Source of the DNA: a bacterium
GTDB taxonomy: Bacteria > Electryoneota > Electryoneia > Electryoneales > Electryoneaceae
NCBI GenBank assembly: GCA_020444265.1
Contig: JAHLLH010000009.1
Location: forward strand, 107,881-171,880
DNA: 64,000 bases
Direction: 5' to 3'
Shown: piece by piece, positions 48,607-56,836 of the stretch
Layout: each line of letters starts with the position of its first letter
Position numbering within the stretch: position 1 is the stretch's first letter
The notes under the pieces: model-generated
Seen by the model: the letters and a program-made list of their open reading frames with translations, nothing else
Told to the model about the DNA's origin: nothing
Databases searched by the model: none
Translations under genes and position numbers: made by a program

Positions 48607-48751
48607 TAAGGAACTGACGGAACTGGCTGCGTACTTCAAACCTGAGCCCCGCTCTCGTCAAGGGAACAATATAAACGTAATGCGCTCCCCAGTGCCTTCC
48701 CAGCAGGGTCGGTCTGCGGCGCGAAGCAGGCGCAGGATGCCTTTGCCACTG

Positions 48752-50779
48752 TCACGCATTTTTCGCTCGTTCCTTCTCCCGCACCTCTTCCGGCACGTAG
48801 GAGCCCTTCAAGCGGTCGATCTCGTCACGCAATTGCGCTGCTTTCTCGAACTCGAGGGAGTCGGCGGCGCGGAACATCTGCTCTTCCAGCCGCGAGATCA
48901 GCTCTTCCTTTTCGCCGGTGGAGAGCTCCGCCGGTTCCACCTTTGGCAGGCCTCCATCATAGCCAGTGCGGTCGTGTGCGGCCCGAGTCGAGGCGAGGAT
49001 CTCATCGACAGACTTCCGAATGGTCTTCGGCTCGATCCCATGTTCCTCGTTGTAGTCCTGCTGCACCTTGCGGCGGCGATTGGTCTCGTCGATCACCTTC
49101 TGCATTGAGTCGGTGATGGAATCGGCGTAGAAGATCACCTTGCCTGCTGCGTTACGCGCGGCACGTCCCGCAGTCTGCATCAAGCTGGTTTCGCTGCGCA
49201 GGAAGCCCTGCTTATCGGCATCCATCACCGCCACCAGCGATACCTCCGGCAGATCGAGCCCCTCACGCAACAAGTTGATCCCGACCAGCACATCGAAGTG
49301 GCCCAAGCGCAGATCGCGCAGGATTTCGACACGTTCAAGGCTGTCGATTTCGCTGTGCAAATAACGGATGCGGACATCGAGACGACGCAGGTAGTCGGTC
49401 AGGTTTTCCGCCATCCGTTTGGTCAACGTGGTGACCAAGATACGTTCGCCGTTCTCGGTGCGCAGACGGATTTCTTCCTGCAGATCATCTACCTGACCCT
49501 CGGTCTTCTTGACTTCAATTTCCGGATCGAGCAAGCCGGTGGGGCGAATAATCTGTTCGACCAGCAAACCGCCAGACCGTTCCATCTCATAGTTCGAGGG
49601 GGTTGCGCTGACAAAGAGCATCTTTTTCGCGCGTGCTTCCCACTCGTGGAATTTGAGGGGACGGTTGTCCAAAGCGCTCGGTAGACGGAAGCCATAGTCG
49701 ATCAGCACCTCTTTGCGGGCACGGTCCCCGTTGTACATCCCGCCAATCTGCGGCACGCTGACATGGGACTCGTCGATCACGACAAGGAACTCGTCAGGGA
49801 AGTAGTCATAAAGGGTGAAGGGTGCTTCGCCCGCCTCTTTGCCGCTGAAGTGTCGGCTGTAGTTTTCCACGCCCTGGCAGTAGCCCACTTCGGCGAGCAT
49901 CTCGAGGTCGAACCGGGTTCGCTGTTCGAGACGTTGCGCTTCCAGCAGTTTGCCCTGCTTACGCAATTCCTCGAGACGGAGGTTCATTTCCTCACGGATG
50001 GTGACCATCGCACGTTCGGTACGGTCGGTCGAGGAGACATAGACCGTATTCGGGTAGACCGCCACCGCCTTCAGCTCTGCGATTACTTCGAAGGTGACCG
50101 GGTGGACCTTGACGATCTTTTCGATCTCATCGCCCCACATCTCGATCCGGACAACTTCCTCGCTGTAACGGGGCAGAATCTCGACCGTATCACCCCGCAC
50201 CCGGAACTTGCCGTAATCAAGGTCGGCATTGGTCCGTTCGTACTGGATCTCCACCAGGCGCATCAGGATCTCGTCACGTGTGATCGCCTGTCCTGGCTGG
50301 AGGAACATCGAAAGGGCCTTAAAATCTTCCGGCGACCCAAGACCATAGATCGATGAGACCGAGGCGACGACCACCACATCATCCCGTTCAAAAAGGGAGG
50401 AGGTGGCGCGCAAGCGCATCCGGTCGATGGTGGCGTTGACGGACGTTTCCTTGCCGACATAGGTGTCTGTTGTCGGCATGTAGGCTTCCGGCTGGTAGTA
50501 ATCGTAGTAGGAGATGAAGTATTCGACAGCATTGTTCGGGAAGAAGTGACGGAACTCACCATAGAGCTGCGCGGCGAGGGTCTTGTTGTGGGACATGACC
50601 AGGGTTGGCAGTCCCAACTCCTTGATCACCTGGGCTACCGTATACGTCTTCCCGGACCCGGTAATGCCGAGCAGCACCTGGGCATCCGCACCACTGCGAA
50701 ACCCGCGTACCAGTTGCTCAATTGCCTGCCCCTGGTCCCCCCGGGGCTCGAAGTTGCTGACGAGTTCGAATTTGGCCAT
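48752..50779 (-). CDS. uvrB: Excinuclease ABC subunit UvrB
   Basis: LLGITGSGKTYTVAQVI, YYQPEAYMPTTDTYVGKE, UVR motif EEQMFRAADSLEFEKAAQLRDEI. Confidence 0.98.
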   Translation of the reverse strand: MAKFELVSNFEPRGDQGQAIEQLVRGFRSGADAQVLLGITGSGKTYTVAQVIKELGLPTLVMSHNKTLAAQLYGEFRHFFPNNAVEYFISYYDYYQPEAYMPTTDTYVGKETSVNATIDRMRLRATSSLFERDDVVVVASVSSIYGLGSPEDFKALSMFLQPGQAITRDEILMRLVEIQYERTNADLDYGKFRVRGDTVEILPRYSEEVVRIEMWGDEIEKIVKVHPVTFEVIAELKAVAVYPNTVYVSSTDRTERAMVTIREEMNLRLEELRKQGKLLEAQRLEQRTRFDLEMLAEVGYCQGVENYSRHFSGKEAGEAPFTLYDYFPDEFLVVIDESHVSVPQIGGMYNGDRARKEVLIDYGFRLPSALDNRPLKFHEWEARAKKMLFVSATPSNYEMERSGGLLVEQIIRPTGLLDPEIEVKKTEGQVDDLQEEIRLRTENGERILVTTLTKRMAENLTDYLRRLDVRIRYLHSEIDSLERVEILRDLRLGHFDVLVGINLLREGLDLPEVSLVAVMDADKQGFLRSETSLMQTAGRAARNAAGKVIFYADSITDSMQKVIDETNRRRKVQQDYNEEHGIEPKTIRKSVDEILASTRAAHDRTGYDGGLPKVEPAELSTGEKEELISRLEEQMFRAADSLEFEKAAQLRDEIDRLKGSYVPEEVREKERAKNA

Positions 50780-51125
50780 GGTCTATGGAGGGTCCTGTCA
50801 TTCTGGCAGAAGTTTGAACCTGAAAGGTACGGAGAAAGGCTGGAGCGGTCAAGGGTGGATAGTGAACATTTGAGAGGTAGTAGGGGGGCTTGGTCTATCA
50901 CTTTGCGTGGCAAAGATTCTTTATGGTGGAGGAATCAACCAATTAGCTTTGGGTAGGCTAAACACTAAATTTTACTTCTATTTGCTTGATTAACTGAAGG
51001 TTATTATAGAAATCCTTACGGGAAATATTTTCTCCTTGCGTCTGTTTCAACATCATTTATTTTCAGTCATATAGGTCTATTGAGAGACCAAGTTCCAAAG
51101 TAATTGTCGTAGATTAAGCAGGGTG

Positions 51126-51154
51126 TTGTAACTGTAGTGAGCAGTATCTATAAT
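51126..51154 (+). promoter_or_regulatory. Sigma70-like promoter of the island operon
   Basis: TTGTAA (51126-51131), 17-bp spacer, TATAAT (51149-51154); start codon 24-27 nt downstream. Confidence 0.65.
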
Positions 51155-51177
51155 CAAGTGTCAAATGGGTTTTGGGA

Positions 51178-51567
51178 ATGATGACTATCTTTGATCGATT
51201 CGTGAGCTTGCCTTTTGCAGAGGTAGCATCTGCAGCAATAATACTCTGCATGTTAAGAATCGTCGTGCAGGAACAGCCAAAAGGCGCTCTGGAGATTTTA
51301 CAATCCATAATCTATCTTTCGTCGGATGTATATTTGCTTGCAATTGGCCTTTTTTTTGCGAGTAAATATTATCTTGCAGGTACTGTAAGAATTGGCGTCG
51401 CAAGCTTTACAGTTTATTTGATATTCTATATCTTTACATTGCTTAGCATTCGTTGGGCAAGGCGGCGTTTTTTTGAAGAAGACTATAGGGGAGCTATAAT
51501 TATTACGATACTTAGCCTTACAGTTTCTATCATATTTTTAGCGCATACTATATCGGTGTTTGCTTGA
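51178..51567 (+). CDS. Small polytopic (about 4 TM) membrane protein, unknown
   Basis: Four hydrophobic segments; ATG at 51178 or 51181; AT-rich codon usage. Confidence 0.65.
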   Translation: MMTIFDRFVSLPFAEVASAAIILCMLRIVVQEQPKGALEILQSIIYLSSDVYLLAIGLFFASKYYLAGTVRIGVASFTVYLIFYIFTLLSIRWARRRFFEEDYRGAIIITILSLTVSIIFLAHTISVFA

Positions 51568-51576
51568 GGTGAAAAA

Positions 51577-52257
51577 GTGATAAGTCAAGATATGATGATA
51601 TATATATTGTTTATCTCGTTATTAGCGGCTGTTATAGCGCTCGTAACTTTATTATATTCAAAATTGAGAAGAGAAGAACGTTATAATTACGATTTAAAGA
51701 AAGTGCAATTAGATGATCATAGAAAATACGTTGAAGATAAGATATATAGCCTACAAAAGCAGTTGTTGCATTCTGAGGATAGATGGAAGTCAATAAATCA
51801 TTTGCTCCTAGATTATCAGAATAATGATAATAAGATTACTAATATAATTAATAGTAACGAAAAAGTAAATGATAGGCTAGTGTTTGTGTTAATGCCGTTT
51901 AATGAGGATTACTATGATGACTTTAGGGTAATCAGGAATGTATGCTATAATTTGGATTTTAAATGTTTGAGGGGTGATGAGGATAAGGTATCAAGGAACA
52001 TTCTTGAACATATTACTAAATTGATAAAATCAGCCGCTATGATAATAGCATTTATTGATGGGAGAAATCCAAATGTATTTTATGAGCTAGGAATGGCACA
52101 CGCTTTAGGGAAGAAAACAGTTATTCTGTCAAAAGGCAATTTTGATAATAATATGCCCCCGTTTGATTTAAGGACGAGCAATATTATATTTTATGAAAAT
52201 GAAAAGGATCTTGAGAATATTATGAGTAGCGAGATGCCTAGGATTATGTTGAAGTGA
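51577..52257 (+). CDS. N-terminal TM + coiled-coil + TIR-like/nucleoside 2-deoxyribosyltransferase-like domain protein
   Basis: VFVLMPFNEDYYDDFRVIRNVC...CLRGDED...ILEHITKLIKSAAMIIAFIDGRNPNVFYELGMAHALGKKTVILSK; GTG start 9 nt after the upstream stop with SD GAGGTGA. Confidence 0.75.
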   Translation: MISQDMMIYILFISLLAAVIALVTLLYSKLRREERYNYDLKKVQLDDHRKYVEDKIYSLQKQLLHSEDRWKSINHLLLDYQNNDNKITNIINSNEKVNDRLVFVLMPFNEDYYDDFRVIRNVCYNLDFKCLRGDEDKVSRNILEHITKLIKSAAMIIAFIDGRNPNVFYELGMAHALGKKTVILSKGNFDNNMPPFDLRTSNIIFYENEKDLENIMSSEMPRIMLK

Positions 52258-52308
52258 TGGTAAGGATTGATCATATATAGATATGTTACTCGGATATCCA
52301 AGAAATTG

Positions 52309-53181
52309 CTACTCTATACCATTCATCACCGCTTGCTCGACGGCATCCTGCACGAGGAGAGTGAGGGTGGGCATTGCGGCGTTGGGACCTTTGCCGGTCG
52401 AGAGGAGGAAGGCGGTATCGCCGTCCCAGATGGTATGGGAGGGACGGATGACTCGGGCCAGGGCACTCTGGGCGGTGTCGGCAAGTTGACGGGCCTGCGC
52501 TTTGCTGATCGGGGCTTCAATGGCGACGGTCAGCAGGGTGGTATTGCCGAATTGCAGCGAGGCGTGGAGGAAGGCCTCCCGGTCCCCATGCCCGGCCAGC
52601 AGCTTTCCTTCCGGGGTGGTGACATCTCCGACTGGATTGACCACCGCTACGGCCCCGACACGGACCCCCTCGAACTCGACCAACGAACTACCCAACCCCG
52701 ATGGCACAGGCTTGATGTACTTGCCTGCGCTCGCTCCGGTGCCTGCACCGACCCGGCCTGTCGCGAGCGGAGCATCGGAAGCAGCCTCGCAGGCGGCGTA
52801 GCCGGAATCTGCCGTGGGACGAGCCTTCGGATCACCGACCACGAGATCGTAGATCACCGCCGCCGGGACAATTGGCACCTTCGCCGCCGGGGTTGGGTGG
52901 CCGATGTCATGGTGCTCCAGCCAACGAACCACACCATCCGCCGCGGCCAACCCAAACGCTGACCCGCCGGTCAGCAGGATCGCATGGACACGTTCCACCT
53001 TCTTCTCAGGCGCAAGCAGCACCCCTTCACGTGTCCCCGGAGAGGGGCCGAAGAAGGAGGCAGAGGCGACCGCCCCTTCCGGTGGTGCGAGGATGACAGT
53101 GCACCCGGTCTGGCCCTCACTGTCGGTCCAATGCCCGGCACGGATGCCGTTAATCGCGGTGATGGTGTTGTTTTCGCTCAT
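52309..53181 (-). CDS. P1 (DmpA/S58) family peptidase
   Basis: LTGGSAFGLAAADGVVRWLE, GRVGAGTGASAGK, VGAVAVVNPVGDV. Confidence 0.92.
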   Translation of the reverse strand: MSENNTITAINGIRAGHWTDSEGQTGCTVILAPPEGAVASASFFGPSPGTREGVLLAPEKKVERVHAILLTGGSAFGLAAADGVVRWLEHHDIGHPTPAAKVPIVPAAVIYDLVVGDPKARPTADSGYAACEAASDAPLATGRVGAGTGASAGKYIKPVPSGLGSSLVEFEGVRVGAVAVVNPVGDVTTPEGKLLAGHGDREAFLHASLQFGNTTLLTVAIEAPISKAQARQLADTAQSALARVIRPSHTIWDGDTAFLLSTGKGPNAAMPTLTLLVQDAVEQAVMNGIE

Positions 53182-53224
53182 GGGTCACTCTTATAAGTTG
53201 ACTGGGTTACCAGCTCAGAAACCC

Positions 53225-53406
53225 CTGTCATCCCCAAGGGCCATGTTCGGCGTCAGCCGGACAAGGAGTTGTAGTTGGGCCCGTCGGGGATCCCCTTTGA
53301 TCGCATACGTCAGGGGCGTTCATCTTTGAGGGGGACCCCCGACGCGACCTCGTTCCCTGCGGTCACAATCCGGCAGATGCCGGATATGTCGCTGGGGGTG
53401 ACAAGC
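53225..53406. repeat. GTCATCCC...GGGTGAC inverted-end palindromic element, copy 3
   Basis: CTGTCATCCCCAAGGGCC (53225-53242), CGTCGGGGATCCCCT (53282-53296) shared with copy 1, GCTGGGGGTGACAAGC (53391-53406). Confidence 0.65.
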
Positions 53407-53455
53407 ATCGCGTGTACCGGTTTGACTCGCCAACCCGGTGCTTACCCTCACTACT

Positions 53456-53971
53456 TCACTCCATCAGCATATCACTGTAAGAACGTTCCAACAGCTGCTC
53501 GGGCAGAATACCAAGCCGTTCAATCCACTCGTTGCACTGCTCACGAAGCCGTTCCTCACCGATCGTGCCCTCGAAATCTATAGCCTCGATCTCGACGAAG
53601 CTGCCAAGTCCTTCGACCATGTCCACGTGCAGCTTGACATTGTCGACAAAATGAATCTCGCGATGCTTATCGACAACGACAAGTACTCCGAGGGAATTGG
53701 TCAAGGCGAGTTTTAGCTCTTCGCCGTCTCCGACATCCTTCACCAGCACGACCTGAGAGTTTTTCGGGCCTGCCTGGTTGGGACGATTGTACTGGATCAG
53801 TGCTCGTTCGATGGTTCCCTGACGTAGTTTGAGACGGCCATTGGGGACTCGGAAATAGGTGTCCACCTGGTGATCGGTGCCACGGAAATCGCTGCCCGCT
53901 TCATTGAGGATGGCGCGGATACGATCCGGGTCAGGGCAGCTTGCTTTGATCTCGATATTCAGGTGGGGCAT
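53456..53971 (-). CDS. CYTH-domain protein (class IV adenylate cyclase/CyaB-like)
   Basis: NIEIKASCPD (ExExK), DTYFRVPNGRLKLRQG, HVDMVEGLGSFVEIEAI. Confidence 0.88.
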   Translation of the reverse strand: MPHLNIEIKASCPDPDRIRAILNEAGSDFRGTDHQVDTYFRVPNGRLKLRQGTIERALIQYNRPNQAGPKNSQVVLVKDVGDGEELKLALTNSLGVLVVVDKHREIHFVDNVKLHVDMVEGLGSFVEIEAIDFEGTIGEERLREQCNEWIERLGILPEQLLERSYSDMLME

Positions 53972-54173
53972 GGGTGAAGTCTCGGTTGAAAACAGTGATA
54001 AGCATCAGGTTTTTGAGTGCTGACATGCACGCCTGGGTGACGGGGCATCCTGGCCACTGGCGAGTCCGGCTACTGTCACCAGACTCCCCTTTCAAGGTAG
54101 TACCCTCCAGCTCGACATGCTATCTTCGTTGTCAGGACGAAGGCAACGTGAACCCACCTCATCCGGCAGGAAG

Positions 54174-56081
54174 ATGCAAACGAGCAGCGAACAGGCACCT
54201 CACCTCGTGATCGGCACCGCCGGTCACATTGATCATGGCAAAACCTCCCTTGTCAAAGCTCTGACGGGTCGTGACCTCGACAAACTCGAAGAAGAGAAAC
54301 GTCGGGGGATTACCATCGAGCTCGGTTTTGCTTTTTATGGCGACCGTGCGGCGTTTGTCGATGTGCCGGGCCATGAACGACTTGTCAAAAATATGATCGC
54401 GGGCGCTGCGGCGATGCGTGCCGCGCTGCTGGTTGTTGCCGGGGATGATGGGGTGATGCCGCAGACGCGTGAACACCTCGCCGTGCTCGATGCCCTTGGG
54501 GTGTCGAGAGGAGTAGTGGCGGTCACCAAGGCGGACTTGGTTGATGATCCAGACTGGCTCGACCTGGTTAGCGAGGAGGTTCGTGAACTACTCGAACCGA
54601 CCAGTCTCGCTGGTAGCCCGGTGATCGTGGTGGACTCGCTTTCAGGACAAGGCATCGAGGAGCTGAGAGCTGCACTCGACTCGATGATTGATGAGATTGA
54701 AGCGCAGCAGGATCCCGGCTTTTTCCGTCTGCCTGTCGATCGCAGCTTTGTTATCAAGGGGCATGGGCGGGTGGTCACCGGGACCGTCTGGAGCGGCACG
54801 GCCAAGTCCGGCGACAAATTGACCCTGCTGCCGGGTGGGGAGATGGTCCGTGTCCGTGGTCTGCAAGCGCATGAATCGGCGGTTGAATCGGTTCAGATGG
54901 GTGACCGTGCCGCGCTCAACCTGGCGACGGATGGCGAACCGGAACGAGGGCAGGTGTTAGTAACCCCGGGACGATGTGTTGAAACCGATTTCCTCGATGC
55001 ACGTCTCAGCTTGTTGCCTGGTGCACGCGATGTTACTCATCGTATGCGAGTCCGTGTCCATCTCGCGACGGGTGAGGCAATCGCACGCGTGTTGGTGGTC
55101 GGCGGAGAAATGATTCAAGCGGGAACAAACGGGCTGGTCCGTATCGCGCTGGAGAACCCAGTCCCTGCAATGCACGGCGACCGTGGTGTACTGCGTCTCT
55201 ACTCTCCGATGGAAACCCTGGGCGGGATTCGTGTCCTCGATCCCCTGCCGCCTGACCGGAAACGGTCCATTACCAATCTCGTGGAACGACTGACCAAGCT
55301 GGGCAACACCCCTGGCGAGCAACTCCAGGCGCTGATCGAAGCGCGTGGGCAGGTGGAGATAGATCACCTGCTGGCGCTGCTACCCTGGCCTCTCGATCCG
55401 TTCTATGAGGTGCTCGATGCGCTGATAGAAGGACAAGCCGTCCGGAAGATCGTCCAGCAGAAAACATGGCTGGTGGATTCGGACGTCTGGAACCGTTGGA
55501 AAACGGGCAGCGGTCCGGTACTGGCTGAATTCCACACTCAGCATCCGGAAGAGGCTGGTATGCCCAAGGCCTCCTGGGCGGAACGTGTGATCGGGAAAGA
55601 GGCACCCGGCGATTTGGTTGAGGCGCTGGCGACCGAGCTAGCGAAAGCAGAGTCGCTCAAGATTGCAGGGGGCTTCCTCGCTTCCACTGGGCATGAGGTC
55701 CGCTTGCAGAAGCGCGACGAACCCGATGCGAATCGTGTCCACCAACTCCTCGTCGATGCGGGGATCAACGTTCCTCTGCCTGCTGTCATTGCCGAAGAGA
55801 CCGGCCTTGCGGAGGATCGTGTCCGCAGCTTGTTGCGTGCCCTGAAACAGGTGGGGCGCGCGGTGATCCTCGAGGAAAAAATCGTCCTCGCGACCGAAAC
55901 GATGGAGCAGATCCGCACCACCCTGAAGCGTGAATTTGGCACCAGGGACGAGGGCTTCGTGCTGAAAGATGTGACCACTCTGCTCGATACCACTCGAAAG
56001 TATGGGGTGCCGTTGCTGGAGCAACTCGACCGTGAGGGCTTCACCCAGCGTGATGGAGATAAGCGAACAATTCTGGACTGA
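54174..56081 (+). CDS. selB: Selenocysteine-specific translation elongation factor
   Basis: IGTAGHIDHGKTSLVKALTGRDLDKLEEEKRRGITIELGFA, DVPGHERLVKNMIAGA; long C-terminal winged-helix region. Confidence 0.95.
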   Translation: MQTSSEQAPHLVIGTAGHIDHGKTSLVKALTGRDLDKLEEEKRRGITIELGFAFYGDRAAFVDVPGHERLVKNMIAGAAAMRAALLVVAGDDGVMPQTREHLAVLDALGVSRGVVAVTKADLVDDPDWLDLVSEEVRELLEPTSLAGSPVIVVDSLSGQGIEELRAALDSMIDEIEAQQDPGFFRLPVDRSFVIKGHGRVVTGTVWSGTAKSGDKLTLLPGGEMVRVRGLQAHESAVESVQMGDRAALNLATDGEPERGQVLVTPGRCVETDFLDARLSLLPGARDVTHRMRVRVHLATGEAIARVLVVGGEMIQAGTNGLVRIALENPVPAMHGDRGVLRLYSPMETLGGIRVLDPLPPDRKRSITNLVERLTKLGNTPGEQLQALIEARGQVEIDHLLALLPWPLDPFYEVLDALIEGQAVRKIVQQKTWLVDSDVWNRWKTGSGPVLAEFHTQHPEEAGMPKASWAERVIGKEAPGDLVEALATELAKAESLKIAGGFLASTGHEVRLQKRDEPDANRVHQLLVDAGINVPLPAVIAEETGLAEDRVRSLLRALKQVGRAVILEEKIVLATETMEQIRTTLKREFGTRDEGFVLKDVTTLLDTTRKYGVPLLEQLDREGFTQRDGDKRTILD

Positions 56082-56083
56082 GC

Positions 56084-56749
56084 ATGGACAAACCGGACTG
56101 GCTGACAAGTGGTACTCGTCTCCTGCTGGATACCTTCTGGCCACGTGAATGCGTAGTCTGTGGCAGCGGGGAACGTGTCGGCCCCGGCGATGTTTGTGAC
56201 CACTGCTTCGCGGCGCTGCTGCCTGCACGGTCTGTCGATTCCCCCTCCTACATCAAACGTCTCGTGGTAGGTTTCGCCTACGATTCCGCGCTGCGACGTA
56301 TTGTGCATCGTTTCAAATTCGAGGGTGTGAAAGCCCTCGCTGAACCTCTTGCGGTTAAATTGGATAAGCGACTCCAGTTTACCGGGCAGTTTCCGGAAGC
56401 GGGGATTCTTGTCCCTGTCCCGAGCCACCGGACACGGCTGCGGGAACGTGGCTACAATCCCTCGGAACGTTTGACGGATGAGCTGTCGAAGTTGTGGAAT
56501 GTGGACCATCGACCCGAGCTGGCAAAACGTGTCCAGGCAGGCCCACACCAGTCCTCGCTGCCGGACGAGAAACGAAAAAATACGCTGAAGGGAGCCTTTC
56601 AGGTTTCTCCACCCGGCGAAGGTGAGGAACGGGTTCCCCTGTTGTTGTTTGACGATGTGATTCACACCGGAAACACTCTCCGTCGCCTCGGGGAGGCTGC
56701 ACGCAAGGCGGGGTGGAAACATGTTGAGGCGATCTGCCTCTGCAATTAG
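56084..56749 (+). CDS. ComF family phosphoribosyltransferase-like protein
   Basis: CVVCGSGERVGPGDVCDHC zinc finger, LVPVPSHRTRLRERGYNPSERL, LLFDDVIHTGNTLRR. Confidence 0.9.
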   Translation: MDKPDWLTSGTRLLLDTFWPRECVVCGSGERVGPGDVCDHCFAALLPARSVDSPSYIKRLVVGFAYDSALRRIVHRFKFEGVKALAEPLAVKLDKRLQFTGQFPEAGILVPVPSHRTRLRERGYNPSERLTDELSKLWNVDHRPELAKRVQAGPHQSSLPDEKRKNTLKGAFQVSPPGEGEERVPLLLFDDVIHTGNTLRRLGEAARKAGWKHVEAICLCN

Positions 56750-56836
56750 GAAAGCTGTACATTCATCTGTTCGGACAACTCTTCGAACCTGCAACATTGA
56801 TAACTCGTTTGATTCACGAATAACCATGAGGTTGGC

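Larger units (their letters stand above)
50940..52310. other. AT-rich genomic island between uvrB and the P1 peptidase gene
   Basis: Abrupt shift to A/T-rich sequence and ATA/AGA/AGG/TTA-rich codons; base composition returns to host level at the peptidase stop codon (~52309). Confidence 0.8.

Noticed and set aside
52267-52962. 231-aa plus-strand ORF overlapping the P1 peptidase, considered as a third island gene
   Set aside because: High-GC, antisense to a clear DmpA-family gene and only its first codons lie in the AT-rich island; not a credible gene.
53974-54170. Possible tRNA-Sec or structured RNA upstream of selB
   Set aside because: Some complementarity (CTGGGTGAC...GTCACCAG) but I could not build a tRNA cloverleaf; unsupported.
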